From: Euryodendron excelsum
Lineage: Eukaryota > Streptophyta > Magnoliopsida > Ericales > Pentaphylacaceae
Reading direction: 5' to 3'
DNA: 64,000 nt
Assembly: GCA_033060915.1 (NCBI GenBank)
Contig: CM065385.1
Span: forward strand, 15,095,001-15,159,000
Below are positions 10,680 through 23,380 of this stretch, one piece after another. The position numbers were made by a program, and so were the translations under genes. The notes under the pieces were generated by a model. That model ran no database searches, had not been told where the DNA came from, and saw only the letters and a program-made list of their open reading frames with translations. Every line of letters starts with the position of its first letter. Positions within the stretch are counted from its first letter, which is position 1.

Positions 10680-12530
10680 TGCATTGTGCATATCATGATC
10701 TTGCATTCTTCCAAAATTCATTTTCAAACTCGTTTTCAAAAGCTTACATCAAAATCTTCTTTTGCAAAACTTGTTTTCAAAATCACAATCCTAAGGTGAT
10801 TCTAGCCTTTTCATGCCTAAAGTTATTTTAGGAAAGTGTTACATTTAAAGTGGCCAGCATGGTCCATATTTTCAAATCCTTGTTGTTTTCAAACCACTAT
10901 CTTAAAGTGGTTCTAATCTTCTTATGGTTACAATCGCTTTAGGAAAGTGAGATATTTTTATAAACTTTCTTAAAACTTTCTTTTCAAAAACCTCTCTTTC
11001 TAAAAAAACCTCTTTTCCAACGAACTTTCTAAAAAATCTCCCCAATTTCCTTTCCAAAATTGTTTTCTAAAAACTCTCTTTTCAAATCTCTCCCTCTAAA
11101 AATCTCTTTTTCAACACACTTTCCAAAAACACTCCCTAGGTTTCCTTCTTAGAAAACTCTCTCACTAAATCTCTTTCTTAAAAACTCTTTCCAACAATTT
11201 TCTTCCAAAAAAAAAATCTTTCCAAAAACTCTCTCTTCAAAATTCACTTTCTAAAAACTTGTTTCTAGGATTTCCTTCTAAAAATCTCCCTTTCCAAAAA
11301 CTCATCTTCCAAAAATCTCTTTTTTTAGAGTTCAAGTTAAGCCATATAACCCACAATTAGGAAAACCTAATTTTCCTTCCTAAAAACATGATTTTCAATC
11401 TTGCCTTAAAACCTAGGTTTCTAAAATCTCATTTTTACATCAAAATCATAAGTTTCCAAAACCTATTTTCTACATCAAAACCATAGTCTTCCAAATCTAG
11501 GGTTTCTAAAACTTCCCCTTTCCAAATCCATGCCAAATCTAATCTTCCCTTTAGGAAACAAAATCCAATCTCTCCCTTTAGGAAACTAGATCCAATCCTC
11601 TGTTTTTGGAAACAAAATCCAAACACCTTTTTAGAAACAAAATCTAATCCCTTGTTTTAGGAAATAGGAATCTCAATCCTTCCTAATTTAAATATTTCCT
11701 AATTCAACTCTTTCCTAATTTCGTACCCTTCCAAATCTTAACTTTCCAAATCAAAGTTTTCAAATCTTTCTTAAACTCAAACCTTTCCTAATTTAAAAAA
11801 TTTCTAAAACTTAAACTTTAAATCCTTCTAAAACTCTAAACTTCCCTAAACTTCAAACCTTTCCAAATCCAAAACTTTCCTAGGTTAAAACTTTCTAAAT
11901 TCCAAATATTTCTTACTTTAAACCTTTCTTAATTCAAAACTTTCCAATTTCAAAACCTTTCCTATCTTAAACTTTCCTATTTCAAAATCTTTCTTAAAAT
12001 AACACTTTCTTAAAATGAAACTTTCCAAATTCAAATCTTTCCTAAATCTAATCTTTCCCTAATCTTCCAAGTCCAACATTCGAGTCAAGTCTTTCTTATT
12101 CTTGAGTCCTTTCTAAATCCTATCTTCCTAGGTCTGGGGTCTCTATTCATTTCAAATTCTAATCTTCTATTCTAAATTCAAATCAAATCCAAATTCCAAT
12201 TCAATTTCTTTCTCCAATCAAAAACTTCTATTTTCTATCGGACTCTTGTCCGAACTACGACTGACCTGATTCCTCAAAAAGGATACGTAGGCAACCCTCA
12301 TGAGTGCTGTCACAACCTTTTTCAAATTCTCAATTACACAACCTTTTTCAAATCTCAAATTTCATAATCTTTTTCAAGCTTCTATTTCTGTAACCTCTTT
12401 CCAATTTCCAATTTCCAACTTCCAATTCCATGATCTATTCCAAATTTCTATTTCCAATTTCTAAAACTTTCCAATTTCAAATCTATCTTTTCAAACAAAA
12501 ATTTTTTTAAATCAAATCAATTTTCCAATA
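10680..12530 (+). repeat. Long low-complexity pyrimidine/A-rich leader in the LTR (R-U5)
   Basis: About 1.8 kb is built from degenerate words such as TTTCCAAAAACTCTC, TTTCCTAAATTCAAA and CTTTCTAAAACTT. G is very rare on this strand. No unit is exact, so it reads as decayed simple sequence. The matching block is about 19980-21890 in LTR2 and 32390-34060 in LTR E, and appears as G/A/T-rich sequence in the inverted LTRs. Many short frames arise here only because stop codons are rare in such sequence. Confidence 0.7.
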
Positions 12531-13078
12531 CTCTTTCCACTTGCGTATGATGTATCATTCTTTTCAAAATTATTTTCTAAAGTGAATATGATTGGACATT
12601 TGTTAGTTGAAGACTCTCATAGGTGAATCTAGGGTGAATAGACATGTAGTTACCACAAGGGCGGGGTAGGGTGATGGCTTAATGCGTCTTCCCTACAATA
12701 ACCAACCTTCAAACCTAGGATCACTGATTTCGAAAGACCAAAATGGAGTTATTTTCAAAAAAGGGCTACATATTTTCCAAAGGTTGCCAAATAACCTGTT
12801 TTCTTAAAAACCCTCTCTAGAGGAAGTATTTTCAAAATCGTTTTCAAAATCCTAAGTGTAGTCTTCGGATTGTGCTTAATTTTTAGGTAACCTAACTCAC
12901 CTTAATCAAGTTAGGTGGCGACACCAAATTTTTTTCAAATCCCTTTATTCAAATTAAGTTTTCAATTCAAACCTAGTTGCACTCATTCTTCTAGGAGGGT
13001 GAGTTCTAACGAGAGAGTACAATATTTTTTCCGCTTATGTGTGTATTCTTTGAGTGCGAAAAATCTGGGCGCGACAAC

Positions 13079-13093
13079 TGGCAACTCCACTGG
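13079..13093 (+). other. Degenerate primer-binding site of Tat-B
   Basis: TGGCAACTCCACTGG follows the LTR end by two bases. It is the tRNA-Arg-type primer site seen intact in Tat-A (TGGCGACTCCACTGGGGAT), with a G-to-A change and loss of the last matching bases. It would prime poorly. Confidence 0.7.
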
Positions 13094-14630
13094 TTCAATC
13101 CTATTCACCCATGTAGTGTTAGGCCGTAATCATGTCTCTTTACCCTTCACCCATGTAGTGTCTTCAAATAACTTGTTCAATTCTATTCACTTTAAATTTT
13201 CAAAATTGTTTTAAAAAAAAAAACATGCATTTATTCATATTATCTTGTATTAAGTTTGTCATCCACATACTAACTCTTGCATTTTTGTTTTGTATGTGCA
13301 CTTTTTGCAAGTATGGATGAATGTGATGAACAAGATGAATGGGAGTTGTTGGGCTCTTTCCTTCGGTTTCAAAAATCACACACACACTACACGTGCTCTT
13401 GCATTCTGCATATTTGCATTTTTACCCTGATATGACCCTTCTAGTTAGAAAAGGGGAACGGTATATTGGTTGTGGGCATGATATTGTGTCAGTTTCTTTG
13501 CCTACGGCCTCTTGATGGTTCCCCCGCTCGGATCACCAACCAATCATGGCACCACCTCGGGAAGTGGGCCTAGGTTTGAAGATCAGGGGACCGAGCCTTT
13601 TTAGGACGCATTAGTCAACCCTCAAAACTCATGCTCATATAGACACCTTGCATAGCCGAATCTCTGCCGAATTTAAGACACGCACACCGTTTTTCAAAAC
13701 CATGGAGGAAAGGGTGGCTGCTCATATTTTCATTTATACCTGTTTATTCCTATTGTTATAATGACTGTATTCATACTGTTATAATGCATGTCTAACTGCT
13801 CATACATGCATATGTACTTCAACTGTATTCTCTTTCCTTATACTCTATGTATCCATTTTCAAGCATCCCGTATTCCATGTCAAGACAAGAGTTCCAAGTA
13901 ACTCAAGTCACTGCATTCTCAGGCATATGATCAACCTAAAGAGAGTGACACCTAGTTCACTCTCTCTTACATTAAACCTACCTAAACCCAAAGGGTTCTG
14001 ACATAACCCTGAGGACTCATGGCATGCACATTAATTCATTTCATAAGAGAGGCCTCAATCCCTCTATGCTCACGGAGGTAGGATTGCCAAAAAGATAAGG
14101 GGCAATCGATCAACAAGGTCTCTCAGCGACCCCCTCGACATCAAATCCAACGAAGGCGAATCTGAAGACTCAAGAGTAGTTTAGATCTTTCTTTGTAAAA
14201 TTAGATAGGTGTAACCCCAAAGGAAAATGTTTCCTCTCCCCCTGTTAAAATGTATTCTAATTCTTCTGTATCTAAAACCCAAAGTTAAAATGTATTTCTT
14301 TATTTTCCTCTAGCAAATGGGTGGATGAATATGTGAATGGATAAAGCTCCTTATATGATGGTAAAGTATCTGCATACAGGGGCAGAAACCCCTATCTCCA
14401 AAAGTGGGCCAATAAATCATGATTAGTTTCCCTCCTAAAGAGGGGCACCTTAGGACATGCATTGTATAGAGCTCTCTAAAAACCAAAAACTAACTTGTGA
14501 TTTGTGTTTTTGTTTTTTTCTTTCTTCCTTTTTATTTACAGAGGTCACCCTACACTGAGTCAATATTGCTCCCAAGAAGGGGCAACATCCACCTAGGGAT
14601 CCCATTATCACCCAGCAAAGAGCATCACTG
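13094..14630 (+). other. Tat-B untranslated leader before gag
   Basis: No gene is present. The stretch shares blocks with the Tat-A leader (22470-23380): the segment around GTTATAATGACTGTATTCAT, the block around GCATACAGGGGCAGA, and TGATTAGTTTCCCTCCTAAA. It also has an extra block at about 13380-13750. It ends with a T-rich run and TTTATTTACAG at about 14520-14541, which looks like a 3' splice site. An intron in the leader is possible but unproven. Confidence 0.55.
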
Positions 14631-16646
14631 ATGGCTGCTAACCCTGAAGAATCATCTCAAGTCTATCGGGAAGAGGTCAACGAAATTGGGACCAAGATGG
14701 ATGAGATGCTCAAACTCATTCAAACTATGGCTATGAAGGATGTTGCTGCAGTCCCATCATCATCTATGACTTCATCCAAGGACCCTGAACCTGTTAATCA
14801 AAGGATCATGCTTCAGTTCGACAATGTTGGTAGGACTAAGGAAGATGCCAAAGGGATCAGCGCTGAAGAGGAAGAAACCATATTGCTATCACCTACCGTA
14901 AAAAAGGCCCCCCTAGACCCTCTCAGTTTGAAAATCCAAGGGCTAGAGGATTCACTGTGAAGTCTCCATGGCCACGACACTTACGGGTTCACTTCCTACG
15001 ATGAGCTCTGTTTCTTTCCTGACCACCCGAGACCTGCTAGGTTCAAAATGCTTGATTTCCAGAAGTATGACGGCACTGGTAACCCCGTCACTCATCTTCG
15101 TCTCTATGCTGGAGTGCTAAGTGGTCATGGTAATGATTTAAAGCTCCTCATGCAGCTATTCCAACACAACCTCACAGCGACTACTTTGCAATGGTTTGCT
15201 CGTTTGGACCTAAGGAAGATCACAATCTGGATCGAGCTGGTCAATGCATTTAAAGCCCAATATCGTCACAATATTGATCTCACCTCTAACCGATGATCCC
15301 TGATGACTATGAGCAAGGGTGAAAAGGAAAGCTTCAAGAAGTATGCCTTAAGATGGAGAGAAGTTGCCACACAAGTCAATCCCCCATTAGAAGAGAAGGA
15401 GTACGTACAACTATTTGTGCACACTTTTCAAGGTATATACTATGAGAAGCTCTACACAAGTGTAGGGAAAAGCTTCTCTGAGCTCATCATGTAGGGGGAG
15501 ATGATAGAAAACGGCCTCAAGATAGGGAGGATTATGGACCCTTATGCCAAGACTGGAGAAAGTACCGCTAACATAGCCAAGAGAGTGGCTACTACAAAGG
15601 GAATAATCAGGAAGGAAAGTGAAGTGTCTGCCATCCTACCTGGCCAACCACCCCAATACCGTCCACCACTACAATCACACCCTGTCTTACCCTTACCCAC
15701 CTTAACCATGCTTGTTCCAACCCCTAACTATGGCCCCGTTGGGGCACGACCCAATTTTAATAGACCTGTTTGATGCATCCGTACCTTCGACACCTTAGCC
15801 TGCATCCAAACTGAGGCCTACCATAACCTGCTAAAGAACAACATCTTAAAGCCCATACCTACTCGTCCTTTGGCAAGCCCTCTACCCCCAACCTTTAATG
15901 CCGCCCTTACATGTGAACACCATTTGGGTGGCCAAGGGTACAACATCGAAAGTTGCTTCGCTCTCAAGCACAAAATCTCAGACTTGATCGACAATAAGAC
16001 CATTGATCTATAACTGGTAAAACCTGCTCCGACCCCCAATGTGACGACTAACCCTCTGCCGGATCACACCGTCAACATGATACTAGTAGAAATGGAAGGC
16101 AAGGGAGAGTTCGACGAGCCCGAGGCCGAAGATTATGAGGACGATTAGGAGACCGATAAAGAAGATGACTAGGAAGAAGATCTCCCGTTGTGCCCGATTT
16201 ATCTCTATAACCTTAATGAGGCGCCTGATGCTTCTGACTGGCCAATTGAGGAGCCAATGTTCCCAAAAGAAGAGCCTATCAAAAGCATGATTGCTGATGG
16301 ATGGGGTGATGAGCTTCTGCATCCAAGGTATGTCGTGGCTGAATGTCTCTTGTTAGAGAACCTTTGGCCTATGACCGGGTGTAACCATGAAAACATAGGC
16401 TAGGAGGTAGAAGAGTCCAAAGCACAAACAGAGCCATTCGAGTTAGAAGGGGGTGCACTAGCCACCCTGTTTACAGAAGAACCTACTGTAAAGAACAAAG
16501 GGAAGATCAATGAGGCTGACAACCGTGCTGTCAACATCAACGTGTCCGAAGCTCTGGAGGAGGCCTTTGCCTGTCTTGCCTTGGCCAAGGACTCGGAATG
16601 CGAATGGAGTATCAAAGATATGGGCATTGCCCCAAGGCCTTGCTGA
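14631..16646 (+). pseudogene. gag: Tat-lineage gag polyprotein (broken by stops only)
   Basis: Gag would form the virus-like particle that packages element RNA in the cytoplasm. One frame runs about 672 codons from ATG 14631 to TGA 16644 with no indel. It has an N-terminal coiled-coil-like start (MAANPEESSQ), a retrotransposon-gag core (FQKYDGTGNPVTHLRLYAGVL, then TTLQWFARL, then FKKYALRWREVATQVNPPL), a zinc-knuckle-like segment near 15909-15970 (CEHH...GYNIESCFALKH), the phrase TTNPLPDHTVNMI and an acidic C-terminal region. In-frame stops lie at 14958, 15294, 15492, 15771, about 16011, 16146, 16170 and 16401. No protease or RT follows; the next sequence resembles the post-pol region of Tat-A. 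Gag identity is firm; the start codon is a guess. Confidence 0.85.
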
Positions 16647-17717
16647 AATGGGTTCTTTTTAAAAGCGTACAAGAGAGGGGTGTTCTCACCCACTTTCTTT
16701 CTATGCCTTTTATTTCCTGTCTTTGAATTGATGTTTACATTTTCTTATTGCTCAAGAGCTTTATGCTTTTCATAAAAATAACGATAATAATCAAATGATA
16801 GTCCTCTTATTCACTGCTGCTATCTTATATGTCTCTTGTGAATGGTAGCTACTTTCTACGCAAGGGGCATGGTTTATCTTGGAGGTCAATTTGACTTGAA
16901 GGGATGATAGCATGAGTTAACCACTCCCTCAACAATCAACCTTCTGAAAAAAGAGAGTTCTTGGATGAGTGAGGATACTACCCAAAGGCAACACTTACAA
17001 GACACAGAAGCTAAGCGATGTGCGGCTGGATTATCAAAGTGAAGGGGAGCCATCTTTCATTTTCCAACATATAAAAAAATAGTAATAATAAAAAAATGCT
17101 TATATTCCCTTTGCTAAACCCCTAGAGCCTTGCAACAAAACGAAAATTTTCTTTGTTGACCCCGATCCAAAATTGTCCTCCCCACACTGGGGCAGACAAT
17201 ATTGGAGAACTCTAGGAATGGTATCCACCCCCACAGTGCTAAGGCAGCATTGAAGGCTCTATAGATCAAGCAATCTAGTTCAAAGTGAAGAGAGACCCTC
17301 ATTTTATTTCCCATACAGTCGGAAGCAACCCCTTGCCAAACCCGTTGAGCCATTTATTTTTTCCGAGAAAACCCCAACCTAGGGATCACTGCCCACATTG
17401 GGTTAGATGGAACTACTAAGGAAAAGGTCTAAAGGAAAAAGTGATGGTAGAATTACTCGTTCCATACAACGGAAAAAGATAAAAAGGACAAAGCGAATGA
17501 AAAGAGTTGCTAAGGGAAAAAAGGCCCAAAAAAAAAAACAAAAACCCTGAAGAAAACTATGATTGAGTCATCTTCAAAAGCATAATAAGAAGATCAAAAA
17601 GGAAGAGAGTCATGTTTATCTCAAAAAGCATATAGAAGGGGTGAAAGAAAATAGTCATTTTCACCATAGTAAAAGCAAGAAGGAAATCTAAAGGTGATCA
17701 TAGGTTACAAAGAAACC
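16647..17717 (+). other. Tat-B post-gag region, related to the post-pol region of Tat-A
   Basis: No gene is visible. The stretch at about 17250-17360 (GCTCTATAGATCAAGCAATC, then TTTTATTTCCCATACAGT, then CCAAACCCGTTGAGCC) lines up by eye with 38250-38365 of Tat-A, which lies after integrase. So pro-pol is missing between gag and this point. A further GCTAAACCCCTAGAGCC copy is near 17115. No polypurine tract precedes LTR2 at 17718, and the antisense gene of Tat-A and Tat-C is also absent. Tat-A may therefore have inserted here, with AAACC as the expected target duplication. Confidence 0.6.
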
Positions 17718-19281
17718 TGTAAGCACCCCATTTTTTACCGCTCGACGGTCTCCATTCCGTCCAGACTTATGTTCAAGTCATTGTGGGCATATTTCAATCC
17801 AAATTAACTTGCTAAGTCTAATCCCGTCAATTCGTCACTTCACTGGCCCCACCGGGCCCAAATACAGGCAAAATGACCGAAATGCCCTTTAGGGGCATTA
17901 TCCTTTTCAATTCCAAATCAGGCACGTCTTTCCGAAGACGGTAAACCCCCTTTCCAAATCCAAATTAGGCACGTCTTTCCGAAGACGGTAAGTCCCCTTT
18001 CCAATTCCAAATCAGGCACGTCTTTCTGAAGACGGTAAGTCCCCTTTCCAAGTCCAATTCCAATTCCAATCCCTCTCTCGAAACAGTTAATTCCGCAAGA
18101 CGATCCGGCATGTTTTTCGAAGAAAATCTCTTTGGAACGGTAAGTCCCTTTAAACCTGTCGACTGGGACAAGACCCCAAGTTCCCTAGATGGTAGAATAG
18201 TCCACCTTTGGCGCCTGCTAGCTCGCCAATACAGAAATGTCTGTTTAGGCACACCTTTTGAGAAAGTTGATTCTCAGGCGCTAAGTCCCTTTAGCAGCTT
18301 CCAGAGATCAAGCAATCTCGGGAATGATCGTAAACCGTCAGAGTAGCGGAAATACTCACAAACATTGCAACTGTCAAAGTAGCAGAAATACTCGCAAACA
18401 GGTCGATATAGGGAATTGCCAACCAACCCCTATATCACGCGACCGCCGTCAAAGTGATGGAAACACTCAAAACCCAAGTCAACACCAGTGCCTGCTAGCC
18501 CACTTCAGTGAAAAATGACTAAACTGTCCCTAGGGCTATTTTCGGCACGTTTTTTGAGAAAATACCTAAGTCCTTAGAACGGTAAGTGCGCCCCTTCCAA
18601 TATTGTCTTAAAGGCAATCCGGCATGATTAGGTGTCTTCTAGTCAGTTTCGGGGCAATTCTGAGACCTTCCGATCAAGATGACCATTTTGCCCATAGGCA
18701 TTCGAATGCCCCGGGAACCACACCGGCCCTGGGTATCAAACCGGTAACCTCCCGAGAGTGCTTCCAATAGTATTTTCAATCTTCCTTTATCTTTTCGAAT
18801 CATTCTGGGTCAGTTCTGGCAAACCCGGTGTAAAATGACTGTTTTACCCCTGGTGGCCCGGTCACCTTTTCCAATCACATCGGCTCTAGGTATCAAACCG
18901 GCAACCTTCGGGAACATTCTGAATAATGTTTCCATATCTCGAGTTTTTTTTCGGGACATTCCGGGTCCGTCCCGGCGGCTTTCCAACCTGATTGACCGTT
19001 TTGCCTCTAATGGCCCCATTAATCCTTCCAACACATTCTATCTTCATTCTTCAAGTCAAATACCTCCGAGACACTCTTCTAAGTGTTCCTACCCTTTTCT
19101 GGCTTTCTGGGCCAATCCCGATCCCTTAAATCCTGTCCGGACTTTCCAGAGTCACTCCTAGTGAAGCCATGCTAAAAATGGTATGGTAGTCACTAGTACA
19201 GGCGCCCAAATCTTCCCAAGATACGTTGCTTGCCGACTTACAAAGTTTCCTAACTAGCTGGCGCCATGCCAAGAAATGGCC

Positions 19282-19304
19282 TGGCGCCACTCCTAGTGGT
19301 GCCA
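19282..19304 (+). promoter_or_regulatory. GGCGCC palindrome in LTR2
   Basis: The arms TGGCGCCACT and AGTGGTGCCA surround CCT, with one mismatch. Further GGCGCC half-copies flank it on both sides. It lies about 55 bases before the TATA box. Confidence 0.6.
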
Positions 19305-19357
19305 AGAGGTAATTTGGCCTGGCGCCACTGCAGCAGGCGCTAGGTCTATCTCATGCC

Positions 19358-19365
19358 TATAAATA
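19358..19365 (+). promoter_or_regulatory. TATA box of LTR2
   Basis: TATAAATACAGAGCCTCC, identical to the block in the Tat-B LTR and in the same position after the palindromes. Confidence 0.7.
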
Positions 19366-22300
19366 CAGAGCCTCCTCCAGCGTGAAAGAGGTCCGCAAAC
19401 TCAATCTAAAAACCCTAATATTCGATACACAGAGCTCGAACACTCCCTAAACCCTAGCTTCTCTAAGTTTTCCAAACCCTAGCTACCATACACAAACCCT
19501 AGCCTCCTATACACTTCCATACACTTATACACTAGCCTCCAACCCTCCATTGAAGACTTGGATTGCTGCAACTCAAAGCTCTTGAAGGCCAAGACAAAGC
19601 TCTCGAAGACTGAAGCGAAGACCGAAGAAAAGGCAAGAAAGCAAGGCGCGCAAAGCAAAGTGAAATAAACAAGATAAGGTAGGCTTTATTTTTAAGTTTA
19701 TGCACTTCCCCCTCTCTCTTCTCTCTCCTCATCCACTTAGGTTTTCTCTATTTTAATCCCCCATCTCTTTCCCCCCCCCCCTCTTTACATGTTTGAAACA
19801 AGGGGATTCCCGGTCCAAGCGTAGGATTGAACTATTGGAGGGTCACCGTGTCGGGGGCTTTCTTTTAGTCTAACCAGAGACCACGTGGGTTTGGCCCCCT
19901 TGATTATGTGGTGAATCCTGAACCTTGTATGTTCACGACCCTAAATTTGCATTGTGCATATCATGATTCTTGCATTCTTCCAAAAGTCGTTTTCAAAATC
20001 GTTTTCAAACTTGTTTTCAAAATTATATCAAAATTTTCATTTTCAAAATCACAATCCTACGGTGATTCTAGCCTTTCCATGGCTAGGGTTGCTTTAGGAA
20101 AGTGTTACATTTAAAGTGACTTTTATAGTCCATAGTTTCAAAACCACTATCCTAAAGTGATTCTAGCCCTCTTATGGTTAGAATCACTTTAGGAAAGTGA
20201 GATATTTTATATATACACTCCAAAATCTCTTCCAAAAAATCTCCTCCTAAAAATCTCTTTTTCAATATGCTTTCCAAAAACTCTTCCTCCCAAAATTTTT
20301 TTCAAAAACTATCTTCAAAAATCTATTTTTAGATTCCTTTCCAAAACACTCTCCTCAAAATTCCTTTCCTAAAAAAACACTCCCTAGGTTTCCTTCCTAG
20401 AAAATACCTTCCTTAAAATTCACTTTCCTAAAAACTCTTTCCAAAAAGCTTCTTCCAAAATTTCTTGCCAAAAGCTCTCTTTCTAAAACTCATCTTCTAG
20501 AAACTCCTCTCTAGGATTTCCTTCCAAAAACTTGTTTCCAAAAAGTACACTTTCCAAAAATCCCTTTCCTTAGAGCCCAAGTCAAGCCCTAGAGTCACGA
20601 TTAGGAGATCTTAATTTTCTTTCCAAAAAAACATGGTTTTCAAACTTGTCTTAAAACCTAGATTTCTAAAATCTCTTGTTTTCTATATCAAAACTATACG
20701 TATTTCCAAAACCTATTTTTCTACGTCAAAACTATGCACTTCCAAATCTAGGGTTTTTAAAACTTCCCTTTCCAAATCCTTGTCAAGTCAAATCTTCCCT
20801 TTAGGAAACCAAATCTTATCTTCTCGTTTAAAAAACTAGATCCAATCCTCCATTTTTGGAAACAAAATTAAATCCTCTCTTTCAGAAACAAATTCCAATC
20901 CTTGCTTTAGGAAATAGGAATCTCAATCCTTCCAAATCCAAATCTTTCCTAATTCAACTCCTTTCTAATCTTCTACTTTCCTAAATCTTAAGTTTTCAAA
21001 ACTTGAACATAAAAATCTTTCCTAAATTCTAAGACTTAACTTCCATATCTTTCCTAATTCTACCCATTTTCAAATCTTAATTTTCCAATTCTAAGTTTTC
21101 AAATCTTCCTTAAACTCAAACCTTTCCGAATCTCAAGATTTTTTAAAACTCAAACTCTAAAACTTTCTAAATCTTAAACTTTCTAAATCTCAAATCTTTC
21201 CAAATTCAAAGTTTTCTAAATTCAAAACTTTCTTTAGTTAAATCTCTCTAAACTTCCAAACTTTCTAAGTTCTAAACTTTCCTAAGCTCAAATCTTTCAA
21301 AGTCTAAACCTTTCCTCATTCCAACCTTTCTTAATTCCACATCCTTTCCAAACTTTCACTCCTAAATCTAGATTTTCAAATCTTTCTGAAACTCAAACTT
21401 TAAATCTTCCAAAAATTCTAAAGCTTTCTAAATTCAACTCTTTCCTAACTTAAAATCTTTCTAAAATTCTAAGCTTTCCAAATTCAAAACTTTCTTAAGT
21501 TGAAGCTTTCCAAATTCTAAACCTTTCTAAAACTAAACTTTTCCTAGTTCAAAACATTTCTAAATTCAAAACTTTCCAACTTCAAAACTCTCATAATTCA
21601 TAACTTCCCTAATTTGAAACTTTCCTCAATTGAAACCTTTCTTAAGTTAAAACTTTCTTAATCTAAAATTTTTCTATTTCAAAACTTTCCCAATTTGACT
21701 AATCTCTAATTCCACAACATTTTTCAAATTCTAATTCTACAACTTCTTTCAAATTCTATGTGTTCTATTTCCAATTTCCAATTCCAAATCTCAATTTTCA
21801 AATTCTAAAACTTTTCAATTTCAAATCTATCTTTCCAAATCTTTCTAATATCAAGTAAATTTCTTTTCAAAATCTATTTTCAAATCAAACTTTCCTCTTG
21901 CATCTGCATATCATGCATCATGTCTTTTTCAAACATTCTTTTTCAAAGTGGAGAGGATTGAACAATAGTTAGCTAAAGTGTCCTATAGGTGAACCTAGGG
22001 TAGATTGACGTGTAGGTACCGAAAGGGCAGGGTAGGGTGATGACTTAGTGCGTCTTCCCTACACCTAACCAACCTCCAAACCTAGGATCACAGATTTCGA
22101 AAGACCAAAAACGGAGTTATTTTTTAGAAAAGGGCTAAATGTTTTCCAAAGGTTGCCAAACAACCTGTTTTTCTTAAAAACCCTCTCTTGAGGTGGTATT
22201 TTCAAAAACCTTTTCCAAAAACCCTAAGTGTAGTCTTCAGATTATGCTTGGTTTTTAGGTGACCTAACTCACCTTAATCAAGTTAGGTGGCAACTCTAAA

Positions 22301-22450
22301 TCTTTTCTAAAAGCCCTTTATTCAAATCAATTTTCAATTCAAACCTAGCCACACTCATTCTTCTAGGAGGGTGAGTTCTAACGAGAGAGTACAGTATTTT
22401 TTCTACTAATGTGAGTATTCCTTGAGTGCGAAAAATCTGGCCGCGACAGC

Positions 22451-22469
22451 TGGCGACTCCACTGGGGAT
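22451..22469 (+). other. Primer-binding site of Tat-A (tRNA-Arg type)
   Basis: TGGCGACTCCACTGGGGAT begins two bases after the LTR end. From memory it is complementary to the 3' end of a plant tRNA-Arg including CCA, the primer reported for Ogre/Tat elements. This fixes the LTR end and supports the lineage call. I could not search tRNA databases. Confidence 0.8.
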
Positions 22470-23380
22470 ACTTAGAGGGTTAGGCCATAGTCATGTCCCT
22501 TTACCCTTCACCCAATTAACTTGGTTCAATCATATTCACTTTAAATTTTCAAAATTGTTTTCAAAAAAACATGCATTTATTCATATTATCTTTTTTAAGT
22601 TTTCATGTCATGTTGTTATAATGACTGTATTCATACTGTTATAATGCCTGTCAAACTGTTCATGCATGCATATTTACTTCAACTGTATTTTCTTTCCTTA
22701 TACTCTATGCATCCATTTTCATGCATTCCATATTCCATGTCAAGACAAGAGTTCCAAGAAACTCGACTCATTTCATTCTCATGCATATGATCAACTCATC
22801 GAGAGTGACATCTAGTTCACTCTCCCTTGCATTAAACCTACCTAAACCCCAAGAGTTCCTATGTAACCCTAAGGACTCATGGCATGCACCTCAATTCATT
22901 TTATAAGAGGGGCCCCAATCCCTCTATACTCACGGAGATAGGGTTGCCAAGAAGACAAGGGGCAATCGATCAATAAGGTCTCTCAGCAACCTCCTCGACA
23001 TCAAATCCAATGAAGGCGAATCCGAAGACTCAAGAGTAGTTTAGGTTTTTCCTTTGTAAGGCTAGATAGGTGGAAGTCCAAAGGAAAATGTACCCCCTTC
23101 CCCCTTGTTGAAATGTATTTCAATTCTTTTGTATCTTAAACCCAAAATTCAATGTACTTTCTTTTACTTTTGCGAATGAATGCATGAATGGCAGAAGGTT
23201 CCGACTTAACGGTAAGGTATCTGCATACAGGGGCAAATCCCCTATCTCCAAAGGTGAGCCAACACAACATGATTAGTTTCCCTCCTAAAGAGGTGCCCCT
23301 TAGGACATACATTGCATGGAACTCTCCAAGAATCAAACTCTAACTTGCAATTGTTGTACATATTCTTTTCGGCCAGGGAA
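22470..23380 (+). other. Tat-A untranslated leader; no gag present
   Basis: About 0.9 kb without a gag frame. Blocks match the Tat-B leader, including GCATACAGGGGCA and the CCTCCTAAAGAGG block, then the two diverge after about 23330. The leader ends ATTCTTTTCGGCCAGGGAAATG, a plausible 3' splice site next to the ATG at 23381; a GGTAAGGT donor-like word lies near 23210. In full-length Tat elements gag would occupy this place. Confidence 0.55.

Larger units (their letters stand above)
8360..13076 (+). mobile_element. Tat-B 5' LTR (4,717 bp)
   Basis: It starts TGTAAGCACCC and ends CTGGGCGCGACA, directly followed by a primer-site-like sequence. Inside, in order, are five 45-bp tandem units (8549-8775), GTAGCGGAAATACTCGCAAAC-type units (about 9060-9200), about 155-bp modules each containing a GACCGTTTTGCCCCTA-like phrase (about 9400-9760), the GGCGCC palindromes (9982-10075), a TATA box at 10097, and a long low-complexity leader (about 10680-12530). 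Length and layout match LTR2 closely. The other flank of the target duplication is not visible. Confidence 0.88.
17718..22448 (+). mobile_element. Tat-A 5' LTR (LTR2, 4,731 bp)
   Basis: It starts TGTAAGCACCCC and ends TCTGGCCGCGACA, and is followed by a perfect tRNA-Arg-type primer site. Internal order is the same as in the Tat-B LTR: three 45-bp units at 17924-18050, GTAGCGGAAATACTC-type repeats at 18337-18480, 155-bp modules at 18680-19020, palindromes at 19258-19345, TATA at 19358, and a low-complexity leader from about 19980 to 21890. It pairs with the interrupted LTR3 at 42488. Confidence 0.88.

Noticed and set aside
14631..16646. Host gene for an acidic protein
   Set aside because: Retrotransposon-gag core, zinc-knuckle-like segment and LTR/primer-site context make it gag.
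22451..22469. tRNA gene
   Set aside because: Only the complement of a tRNA 3' end is present, next to an LTR end, so it is a primer-binding site.
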